From positions 9,792,221-9,856,220 of the forward strand of contig OZ023181.1 of assembly GCA_963995505.1 (NCBI GenBank): 64,000 bases of DNA. Direction: 5' to 3'. The stretch comes from Hypericum androsaemum (Eukaryota > Streptophyta > Magnoliopsida > Malpighiales > Hypericaceae). This document shows positions 35,125 through 44,784 of the stretch, piece by piece. The position numbers and the translations under genes were made by a program. Each line of letters begins with the position of its first letter. Position 1 is the first letter of the stretch. The notes under the pieces were generated by a model. That model saw only the letters and a program-made list of their open reading frames with translations, made no database searches and was not told the DNA's origin.

Positions 35125-36312
35125 TGTTAGTATAGATGTCCTAGAGACAATCGTAATAAGGACATTGTACTTGATCATATTCAATTATATTATTAATGTG
35201 CATTAATAATATTTGGCATTACATAAATGAATATAATGTTTGATTGTTTGCATATATTCATGTTTATGTTCCCATGAACTAGTGTTGTTATTGAGAATGT
35301 GAGATCTCAGATGACTATGCACGTAGTTCTTAAATAGCCACAATCAATGATCATCGAGAATGGGATATCGATGATGCAATTGAGATTGATGTGCGATTTG
35401 CATCATATCCTTAGAGGATGTAGTGGTTCTCACAACTACGAGATACTAGGTATTTCATGATGGATGCACAGATACTTTGGAGAGTATTGGCATGCCCGAC
35501 CGAGAAATCATTTGGTATATTCTATTTACGGGTCTACGGGAATATCGGTTTGTGGTGTAGTGAAGTAGTCCTCTGACTTGAGCTCAATACGCACGACATG
35601 TACAGAGTGATGGACTTTGTCCATGACCAACGCTTGTACTCCTGACGGAGTAGATACGGCATGTGTTAGGTACATCACAAAGTACATGTGTGTGGTAGTT
35701 GAGCCATGAATATGATTCATTCCTCAAATAGACTTGGAGAGAATACTTGTCTTCTCATAACTAATTGGATCGTTAGTCATTGGCCAATGCACGTCACTTT
35801 TGTAATGGTATCTAAAAGTGACAATATGATCAATTAGTAGAATGAGATAATGTGATTAAGTTATTTGAATAGACACTTTAATCATGTTCAAGACTTAATC
35901 GAGTATTCGCGAATGAAAGGTCAAAATTGATGACTTTCGAAAAGTCAATTTTGATAGCTTTCAAAACACTTCTTACTTAAGGCTTAAGTAAGTTTTTTCC
36001 TATATATATACATGGACATCTAAGGTTTTAAAAGTGTGACATACATACCAAAACCTAGATAGAAAATCCATTCTCCACATCCTTTGGCATAGAGTTCTCC
36101 TAGCAGATTCTCAAAGGATTCAACGTTCGAGGCGTTCGTAGACAAGGGTTACGTGGACTCCATAGTAGAGAATTTGATCTACAACGTCTTGTAAGAATTC
36201 TCTAACTATACTCTTATATTTTATGTTATACTACCAAAATCAGGTACATGTTAGTTAAAATTTTAACTTCCGCTGCGACGAACTTAGAGGTTCGTGCTTT
36301 TAAATTTCAACA
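35125..36312 (+). repeat. Copia 3' LTR
   Basis: Starts TGTTAGTATAG, ends AATTTCAACA. TATA box at 36002-36010. Compared with the 5' LTR it lacks about 415 bases after 35917, and it provides the end (36176-36312) that is missing from the 5' copy. Confidence 0.87.
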
Positions 36313-36553
36313 GGTGCAAGGTAGGTTTTTGGGATATACTAAACGTCAAGAGAAGGTTCACCTTCCCGGTGTACTCTTTCCCTACTACGGATTTTTTTCA
36401 ATGGGTTTTCTATTGGTAGGATTTTGACGAGGCTGAAGGTCGTAACCTCAATGAAGCCGAGAGGGGATCTATGATGTATTCTGCGTAAATTATTTAGAAT
36501 ATAGGGGCATTTGCACTTCCTAAACTACCAAAAAAAAATTCTAATCTATTGTC

Positions 36554-37202
36554 GAGAGTGAGTATTAAGGTGTTCAAATCACTTATATTTTAAATAAACC
36601 GAATCCTAGTTTTGTGTGTGCACGATTTGAAAGTTTATTGTAGCGTAACTTCTCGAGAGATTAAGGGCATTTGCACAGGCTTATTTTAGACAATTTCTGT
36701 AATATTGAAAAACCAAACCCATTACTTCAACACTCTTTTCCCATATTCAAGATTCCGATAAGTAAGATCAAAAAGAAAAAAAGAAAAAGAAAAAGTTGAT
36801 GCAAGTCTTCTACGTTCTAAGTGATTTTCTTCTAAATGGATTGTAAACGGATGTGGTTCTGAAATTATATGCGATGAAAAGTCATTAAAAAATTTAGGAC
36901 GAGAAAGCGAACCCTTGGCGATTTTCACTCCCACCCTTCCTCCGGCGCCGGCGCCGGCCAAACCTCGCTGGGGGGCCATGGCGGAGACTCCATTGGCCAC
37001 GGGGATATCGGCGCCCTCCGTCTTGCCGCCTCTTTATGCTTGGGCCACCTCGCACGCGGCCTCTGTAGTTGGCGAACCTGCACCGCTCATGCCTTCTCCT
37101 GGCCTCGAGGCTAGGGACTTGTCTTCTACTTCTCTGGTGCTCCCCGCGGTGGTCTCTCAAACCACCCCGACGTGGCACATACCTATATCTGCTACGGAGA
37201 CC
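36554..37202. other. Unassigned DNA, GC-rich open stretch
   Basis: AT-rich to about 36895, then GC-rich. A plus-strand frame (36915-37202) contains ETPLATGISAPSVLPPLYAW and PSPGLEARDLSSTSLVLPAV. It is interrupted at 37203 by an LTR element, and open sequence resumes on the far side at 42187-42484. The pieces may be the two halves of one ORF1-like or hypothetical reading frame, but I do not recognise the protein. Confidence 0.35.
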
Positions 37203-37272
37203 TGTTGAGATATAAAAATAACGTGGCACATACCTATATCTGCTACGGAGACCTATTGAGATATAAAAATAA
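37171..37272 (+). repeat. 51-bp tandem duplication across an insertion junction
   Basis: Unit 37171-37221 is repeated at 37222-37272 with one difference. Each unit contains 32 bases of host DNA including the AGACC target site, plus the first 19 bases of the LTR. The duplication therefore arose after the LTR element inserted. Confidence 0.9.
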
Positions 37273-38071
37273 TCTCAGAATTGTCAACGATAGCTCGAGC
37301 TCCCCGGTGAGGGAGGACCATTTCTGGCTCTTCATCTTGCGAGATCGCTTCCGATTTCTAAAAGGATGATCACTCTCTAGACGATCGGTCTCTAGGAGGA
37401 CGACCGGTCTCTAAGAGGACGGTTGGTCTCTAAGAGGACGACCAGTCTCCAAGAGGACGATCGATCTTTAAGAGGACAAAGACCAAGAGGCCGGTCTGTC
37501 TCCAATAAGATGGTTAGGCTCTATGAGGATGGTCGATTTCTAAGAGGCCGGTTGCATCTCCAAGAGGATGGCCAATCTTTTTACTCGGGCATCAGACTGA
37601 GTTGATTCCTTCAGAAATGGAAAGATAATATTTTGGAGCCGAATTCTTTGATATTTGATCACGGCTTGAGATTTTTTTCCTAAATTGAACGGGATCGTAA
37701 TATTCGGCCAAGGCTTGGAATGGTCTTATTTAGGCCGAGGTTACTTTTTTGTCACGGCCTGATCGTTTCTATTCGAGACTGAATCTCTTCATTTTGGAAA
37801 GTCAACATGGATTTTCCTATTCAAAGCCGGGATGAATTGGAAGCAGCTTAATGTGTATTTGGTCAAAGACGTCTATATAAAGAGGGCTTGGGCGAGGGAG
37901 AAGGCGATCACCAACACAACAAAAAAACCTATTGCCCTTTACTCTTTATCGTTCCCATAGGTTAGCCCTAGTCTAGAACTTTTTTCCCCTCTCCATTAAG
38001 CCGACCTTGGGACAATTACTGCGGCCATCTCAAATTTTCTTAGCGTTCTTGTACCCATTTTTCCCGTAATA
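37203..38071 (+). repeat. 5' LTR of Tat-like element
   Basis: 869 bases. Carries a minisatellite at about 37365-37565 built on GGTCTCTAAGAGGACGACC. TATA box at 37873-37880. It lacks about 740 bases found in the right LTR (40981-41722). Confidence 0.85.
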
Positions 38072-40487
38072 TATTTTTGGCACGCTCGGTGCGATTAAGG
38101 AGGACATCTGAAAAGGCGGTCTAATCTTTGCCCGGCCAAGATGACCAACAACTTTGTTGCACTGGTTCCCAGTTAAACGTGAGGAGGAATTCGTCTGTCT
38201 CGGCTCCCTCTAAAGAACCGACTGAGTTGATCGTCCTCCTAATGGAGACATATGCCTCATCCTTTGCTCAATTTGATTAGGTTGTAAGAGGGATTCTGCT
38301 CGCCAACGAGGAGGCTAGATGGCAAAATTGGCTTGTCGACGAGAAACCATGGAGGTGTGCTAAAGAGGCCAATAGCCACTCCGAGGAGTCCACTCGACTC
38401 CTTAAAAAAGTATTATAGATGGTCGCCAATCAACTCCAAAGGGTTGGAGACCACATGGACAAGACACTTCAGTAAAAGTCCCAAAGTCTTGGTGATGGCG
38501 ACACTGAGACCCCTGACTTTATAAGCTTACCTAGCCGACATCCATCAGTTGGGGCCTCTATTCACCCAAGGTCGCAAGAGTCCTCTACGAGCAAGGAGAT
38601 CCAAGAGGTCCCTGTGATGGTTAGCGACTACCCAACGATTCATAAAGGGTCTCATGTTCTAATCATGTCACCACGAGAGGTTACAGCAAGAGGAGCCGGA
38701 CCCTAGCTTTCCTACTCTTAAGCCGACTCCACGGTTTGTGAGGCTGAAGCACACGAAGTTGGACGCAAGCTTTATCACCCCTATGCCAACTCCTCAGTTC
38801 ATGATGTTAAGGCAAGGAGAGCTAGGTAAGGATGCGTCCATCATCAGTAAGTAAAGGCCAACCTTAAGACCTGAGCGGCAAGACTTGGGGGGTAAGGACG
38901 ACCGGACCCTAAGAACACAAAGGCTGATCCTAAGATCCGAGGGGGAACACTTGGGTGGCAAGGACGACCAAACCCTAAGAAAATAAAGGTCAATCCTAAG
39001 ACCCGGTGGGAAAGACTCGGGGGGTAAGGACGACCACCCGATAGCGGCATCCTAAGGACTAAAAAGTTCTAGCCTCCGAGGGATGTCGACGAGATGTGGA
39101 GGCTCTGCCATCCTCGTATCAAGGTGGACCTTTGAGACGGGTCCAACCCATGCTGTTACACCTTCAACTGGCTTGGAGATAAAAGTGTCGTCCATAAGCC
39201 ACCAACACAAGATGCCCTCACTAAGACCAAGAGGCGTTGCTTTGAGAGGAAGGTCCAGAAGCAGAAGCAAGTCTTCAAATACCTTGAAAGGTAACTTGCG
39301 AAGCAAAATGCCCTCCTAGCCCACCAGCGAGATAGAGGCCTATCAGATCGTACTCAAGACCGGGCCAAAGGGGTAAAAACCTCTAAGGCCCGACAAGGTT
39401 AAGGATCTTATGAGGATGGAGAAGGACCAAGCTGAGGTACATACCTACTTGCACAAAAAGCTGGTACGTAAGTGGGCACCCAAGGTCAAACTGAGGTCTA
39501 TATGAGCAAAGACCATCCTCAAAAGGATGAGAAGGAGATCGACTATAAGGAAAAAGATGTCTCGGTTGGACTTGAAACTGGTTTTGTTAAATTTGGAGTC
39601 TTCTCAGACAAGTGTCGATCAAAACGGTGTTCACCCTCACAGCCATCTTTAGGTCAAAACTCAACCAACCCAACCATCTGAAAGGGGACGGGAGTGAGGA
39701 AGATACACCTGAGCCTCAGACAGAAAAGATGTCATCTGTCGTTCCTATGGTGGAAGCCTTCAATGGCAATGTTACCATTATGAGGCCAACCCAAAGAATG
39801 GGCGAATGCAACAAACCTCTCTGCATCACGGCTTACATCTTTGGGAAATTGATCGAGAGAGTACTCTTGGACAGCATGGGTGTGGTGAATACCTTTCTTC
39901 AGTTGCTCCTCTGGGAATGCTATAAGGAGAAGGAAGATGCCAGCTCCACTGGCACAGTCATAACGAACCTTGTCAGGAAATAGCGAGACCTAGTTAGCTC
40001 TGGTCAGGTAATCCCATCATCTTCCATCCGCCAATGTCTGATCTGGTGGAAGTCAGACAGGCAGGTGGAGATCATGATGGCCGATGCACGACCATTCATG
40101 TCAGTCATATACTACGCTGAAAAGGCCTTCTACAAAAGAGCCATGTTACCAATAAGGGTGGCCTGAAGTAGCTTAGATGGCCGGTTTACCTGGTGTACGA
40201 GCTTGGTCAAATGGAACATCCCTTCGGCCCGATGATCGGTTAGCGCCACAATTACGGGGAAAATACTCCCTCTTACTTATAAGGAGTGAAGCAATAGGCA
40301 AGGTGACAATGAGACTAGAGATCTACACCTTGTCACCTTATATTTTGGCCGGGTATGTCCTCTGGACGATGGCCTAGACCTTTTCGAGCTACTCATCGTT
40401 ATTATGTTTTAAGTTAGCTGACGGGTGCCAAGTCAGAGATGAAGGACCACGTCAACGCTTCTCGTTTGACCGTCTAAAGCGTTAACG
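38072..40487 (+). pseudogene. Gag/protease remnant of Tat-like element
   Basis: Short broken frames only. One at 39612-39983 contains KPLCITAYIFGKLIERVLLD followed by SMGVVNTFL, which resembles the protease block of Tat elements (V-L-L-D-S-G-A-S-V-N) with the catalytic glycine changed to methionine. The upstream part (38150-39400) is charged and Q/K-rich, as in a gag linker, but no capsid motif is clear. Confidence 0.5.
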
Positions 40488-40499
40488 TGTGGGGGGCAT

Positions 40500-42181
40500 T
40501 GTTGAGGTACAAAAATAATCTCAAAATTGTCAACGATATCTCGAGCACCCCAGTGCGACAAGATCATTTTCAGCTCTTCATCTTCTGAAATTGCTTCTGG
40601 TTTCCAAAAGGATGACCACTCTCTATTCAATCAGTCTCTAAGAGGATGACCGGTCTCTAAGAGGACGGTTGGTCTACAAGAGGATGATTGATCTTTAAGA
40701 GGATGACCGGTCTCTAAGAGGACAGTTGGTCTCCAAGAAGATGAAGACTACTAGGATGGTCGGTCAGAGGACAAAGACCAAGAGACTGTTCGGTCTCTAA
40801 GAAGATGGTTGGGTTCTATGAGGATGGCTGGTTTCTAAGAGAAATGTTGGGTCTCCAAGAGGATGATCGATCTCTATGAGGACGGTCGGGTCTCGGCTCT
40901 GTCTGAATTTGGTAAATCAGCCATATCTTTTTACTCGGGCATCAGATTGAGTTGAATCCTTCAGAAATTGAAAGATAAGACAATGACCTTTTTCATATTT
41001 AAAACGGAAGAAGGTCAAAAACTATTTCAAGCTGATTCTATTTTTGGGCGGCGGATTGTTCAACTTTAAAGGGGTAGGCAGATCGTTCCACTTCCAAAGG
41101 AGTAGGCAGATCGTTCCACTTCAAATGAGGGAGGCAGATCATTCCACTTCAAATGGGGAGGCAGATTGTCCCGACTCATGGTATTGCTCATCCATCTGCC
41201 CATGTCATTTGTTGTCGCCCGAGTTATTGTCGTCTGCCCGAGTGATCATCCACCCACCTCACATATCTGCCTGAGTTGTCGTCCGTTGGTGTGCAAGGGT
41301 CTTTTTTCTCCTTGGTCATCTGGTAGCTCGCATCGGTCATCCGCTCACTCGCATTGGCCGTTCGCTTGCTCGCCTCGGTCATCTGCTCTCGTCCGCTTGC
41401 TTGCATAGATCTGCCCGCTCTAGTCATCCGCTCGCTCACATCGATCGTTCGCTCGCTCGTATTAATCTTCCCAGTCGTCCACTCTCGATGCGCCTACTCG
41501 AATTTTCTGCATATTCGATCGTTTGCTTATATTAACCTGTCCATCTGGTTTGTCTATTGGACTTGGGTTTTATTGATCTGCGTCAGGTGTCTTGGCCCGT
41601 TAGTTTGGGTGTTGTCGGCCCATTGAAGTTCAGTTGGGATAAGCACTCGGGCCGGTACATAAAGTTGGCTTGGACGCGGTTGAGATTTTCCTATACTAGG
41701 TCGGGACGAGATCTTCCTATTTTTGAGCCGAATTCCTTGATATTTGGTCACACCTTGGGATTTTTCTAAATTGAGCGGGATCATAATATTTGTCCAAGGC
41801 TTAGAACGGTGTTATTTAGGCAAGGGTTACTTGTTTGTCACGGTCCAATCGTTCCTATTCGAGACCGAATCTCTTCACTTTGGAAAGTTAGCATGGATTT
41901 TCCTATTCTAAGCTGGGATGAATTGGAAGCGGCCTAATGAGTATTTTCCAATTCTTAAGGACGGGGCTAGGTCAAAGAGGTCTATATAAAGAGGGCTTGG
42001 ACAAAGGAGAAGATGATCACCAACACAACAAACAAACCTATTGCTCTTTACTCTTTATCGTTCCTATAGCTTAGCCCTAGTCTATAACTATTTTTCTCCT
42101 CTCCGTTAAGCCGACCTTGGGACGACCACTCTGAACCGTCTCAAATTTTCTTAGCATTGTTGTACCCTTTTTCCCGCAACA
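40500..42181 (+). repeat. 3' LTR of Tat-like element
   Basis: 1682 bases. Same minisatellite type at 40615-40900. Additional arrays not present in the left LTR: about 30-bp units with GGCAGATCGTTCCACTTC at 41064-41175, and CGCTCGCTCG-type repeats at 41320-41460. TATA box at 41983-41990. Confidence 0.85.
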
Positions 42182-42186
42182 AGACC

Positions 42187-42599
42187 AGACCTGAGTTGTC
42201 AACCACGTTCACTCAAGCAGGATTTCCAGGGGAACACTTGATGCATCCAGCCTCTCTCCGTATTGGTTTCAATTTCTGGAGGCGATGACATGGCGTGGGT
42301 TCCGAGTGCCCAGGCTCTTCCGTGTTCTTTGGCCAATCAGGTCACTCATGATCGGAACCCTAATTCTCATCATATGGTTGACAGGCAGAAGGATCAAGGT
42401 ACGAAGTTGTCCGCTGTTCCATCTTCGCAAGCTGACCACTCGTCGAATACAGCGGATGCATTAACGTTGATGCAAAATTTGTGAAGGGAAAACATAAAAA
42501 TATAATACCTTATTTTTACACTAATAAGGTATATGATTCAAAATTGACTAATGTAAAAAATTCTATTTTAAAAATTATTCTTAAAATATAACTTGATAT
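42187..42599. other. Unassigned flank, possible other half of a split frame
   Basis: An open plus-strand frame at 42263-42484 (DMAWVPSAQALPCSLANQVT) lies next to the Tat-like element, opposite the GC-rich stretch ending at 37202. No family is recognised. From 42485 the DNA becomes AT-rich. Confidence 0.3.
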
Positions 42600-42639
42600 T
42601 ATCTATTTTAAATAACGGACAAAAAAAAGTGAATGGCTA

Positions 42640-43083
42640 GTCTACGATATTGGACTGTATTTTGCAATGGCTCAGCTACAGTATTGCTGGCCCCTCGCAC
42701 TACGAGAAAAAATTCCGTACTGTGCTTTAGTATGTGATTTTTTTATCGTACCATGACTACAAGTTTTTAATTTGCAGTCAAACACAATACGGATTAAAAA
42801 TTTGTAGCATGTTTACACAATATAAGAAAAATTTTATATTGTGTTTGGACACCATTTTCAGAATATTGGACTATATTTTGCAAAGGCTCAGCTGCAGTCT
42901 TGCAGGCCCCTTACACTACGAAAAAAATTTCGTACTGTGCTTTAGTACAGGATTTTTTCTCGTACTATGACTACGAGTTTTTAATTTGCAGTCAGACACA
43001 ATAGGGATTAAAAATTCATAGTATACTTAGAAAAAAATTTGTATTGTGTTTGGATACTATTTTCAGAATACTTTTCGAAAAGA
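42640..43083. repeat. AT-rich dispersed repeat, copy 2, with 222-bp tandem duplication
   Basis: Unit 1 (about 42640-42861) and unit 2 (about 42862-43083) both start ATATTGGACT-TATTTTGCAA and end CATTTTCAGAA or TATTTTCAGAA. Each contains CGTACTGTGCTTTAGTA and inverted TTTTTAAT/ATTAAAAA blocks. Flanking sequence to 43130 (AAAGGGACACCATCTT) is also shared with copy 1 at 21470-21712 in reverse orientation. Confidence 0.85.
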
Positions 43084-43130
43084 CACCATTATAATAATAT
43101 TTTAATAAAGGGACACCATCTTAGGGAAAA

Positions 43131-43519
43131 ACACCTCTCAGACGTTGCAGTTGTCCTCTATCCGATTGCCTATGTAGATCAACACGAATTCTTTTCGACG
43201 TATTTTATCTTTATTCACACGTAAGTTGATTAATTTTTCAGGGGTCGCTCATTCTCAAATTATTTTAGGCCAAACTTGCTTAATATTAAAATTCTCTCAT
43301 GATATTTGTCAAAAAAGAACATGCATCTTCTTGATATGAATAATACAACCAAATTACTTAAATATTATTATGCATAACATTGTTATAATACAGTTTACAA
43401 AACATTTTATACTCTACCTAAACGTAGATTAGTTCCATGTATATATCACGTCCCTGAAAAAACAACCGAGATTCGGTTTCAAGTATGCACATTATTCTCG
43501 TTGCGAAAGGGGTATGACT
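43131..43519. other. No feature seen
   Basis: AT-rich DNA with short open frames and no recognisable protein, RNA or repeat structure. Confidence 0.5.
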
Positions 43520-44180
43520 AGACGTGACCACAGTTCGAATTAGATCGAATTCGAATTGAATTAGTTCAAATTTGAATTCATCAAAACCTTAAGCCATATT
43601 CAATTCGTCCAAAGTCGAATCGAATACGAATTACGATTCTTCAAATTCGAATTGAATTTAAATTATTTCGTTAATTCTAATATTGAATAAAAAAATTAAA
43701 AAACTACCAAATTTTTTAAAAACTTTCAAAATTTTCTTAATATTTTTGAAAAAATTCAAAAATTTTGCATTTTTTGATGTATTTCAAAATTTAAGTTTAA
43801 TATTGAACATTTTTTGGGAAACAAATAAATTAAAGATTGTGCATGCATTTAATGTACCAAATTAAGTTGTCTACGTATCTTTTGCTCTACTTGATGACAT
43901 AATTAGATAGTAATATAAGTACTTCTTGGTACTTTTTAAAAACATTTACATAATATGGAAGTATTTTAATCGAATTTACACGAATTGGACTCGAATCAAA
44001 TTCGATACTCGAATTCGAATTCAATTTGTGAGTTTGGCGAATTGTAGAAATCTTAAACCATATTCAATTCGTCTATTAAAAAATTGGAATTGAATTTTAG
44101 ACGAATCAAATTGTGACCGAATCGAATCGAATTGAGAATAAATCGAATCACGAATCGGATTCTAAAATCTAGATATCACT
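43520..44180. repeat. GAATTCGAA-rich foldback repeat
   Basis: Dense variants of TCGAATTCGAATTGAATT occur at both ends (43530-43660 and 43970-44170). Both arms contain CATATTCAATTCGTC (43592-43606 and 44060-44074), so the ends are partly direct and partly inverted repeats. The middle is AT-rich and noncoding. It is similar in style to common plant MITE-like repeats; no clear target duplication was found. Confidence 0.55.
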
Positions 44181-44465
44181 TCACTTGTAAATGTCAGGAG
44201 TGGAGTAGTTGAATCAATTTCTGACACTAAACTATTGACAACCTTTCTTTTATAGAAATTGAAGGAAAATATTTGAACCTTACTTGCTAAGAACGTTTAG
44301 AAGATCGTTAGGTAATTATTCCGGAGACTATTACTTCGGAGGGATTCGTCAAGGCGGAATACATAAACTTTTCGTTGATTCTATTATTAGGCTGCAGTAG
44401 CGTTGTGACTTATTTGTTAATATCAGCGAGTCCCTCCAACCAAGCCGGTTGAGCCAAATTTTTAC
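44181..44465. other. Unassigned flank of the compact copia
   Basis: Short open frames on both strands; none recognised. Confidence 0.4.
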
Positions 44466-44757
44466 TGTTAGAGATGTCGAGAAATTAAAGAGGAAACGAT
44501 TTGTGGGCTTGTTTTCAATTCTATTCGGACTAGCTTTTGGACTCATAATTTGACCTAGATAGCTTACTTGATGTACAAGGGTTTGCCTATATATAAAGCC
44601 ATGTTATCCTAAGATTTTGTATGGCTTTGTGGCTCTGAAACTCATCAATAAAAGTTCTCCTTTCTATCCGTGGACGTAGGCATTAGGCCGAACTACGTAA
44701 ACTCTTGTGTCCATGTTCTTTGTGCGATCTTGTTCTCTAGTTGCTGAATTCATAACA
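44466..44757 (+). repeat. 5' LTR of compact copia
   Basis: Starts TGTTAGAGATG, ends ATTCATAACA. TATA box TATATATAAA at 44588-44597 and a polyadenylation-like AATAAAA near 44648. Confidence 0.93.
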
Positions 44758-44784
44758 ATTGGTATCAAGAGCTTGGGTTGGAGG

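Larger units (their letters stand above)
22510..36312 (+). mobile_element. Ty1/copia element interrupted by a nested gypsy element
   Basis: LTRs start TGTTAGTATAG at 22510 and 35125; the 3' LTR ends AATTTCAACA at 36312. Flanks GGTGT (22505-22509) and GGTGC (36313-36317) form a 5-bp target duplication with one mismatch. Internal coding runs gag, protease, integrase, RT and RNase H from 31185 to 35100, with stops and small deletions. A gypsy element sits in the 5' LTR, and a later deletion removed the ends of both, so no primer site is seen. Confidence 0.85.
21729..36537 (+). mobile_element. 5'-truncated LINE interrupted by nested LTR elements
   Basis: A 16-bp direct repeat ATTCTAATCTATTGTC lies at 21713-21728 and 36538-36553. 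The right copy follows an A tail (36530-36537), the signature of target-primed LINE insertion. The LINE body is 21729-22509 plus 36318-36537 and encodes only an RNase H remnant and 3' UTR; the rest is the copia inserted at 22510. The 5' junction is complex: a second A run and a repeated TCTATTGTCTTCAATCC follow the first target copy. Confidence 0.8.
37203..42181 (+). mobile_element. Non-autonomous Tat-like LTR element
   Basis: LTRs start TGTTGAG and end CAACA (right) or TAATA (left). Target duplication AGACC is perfect (37198-37202 and 42182-42186). A TTTGGCACGCTCGGTGCGA primer-site-like string starts near 38076, and a G-rich polypurine tract lies at 40488-40498. The interior (38072-40499) has only short frames with a protease-like block, and no RT or integrase was read. 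Confidence 0.85.

Noticed and set aside
36894..37229. Minus-strand arginine-rich frame, possibly a nucleic-acid-binding protein
   Set aside because: The basic composition comes from a GC-rich stretch read backwards; it crosses the insertion junction of an LTR element.
37365..37565. CRISPR-like spaced repeats
   Set aside because: Unit spacing is irregular and short, and the array lies inside a plant LTR and is repeated in its partner; it is a minisatellite.
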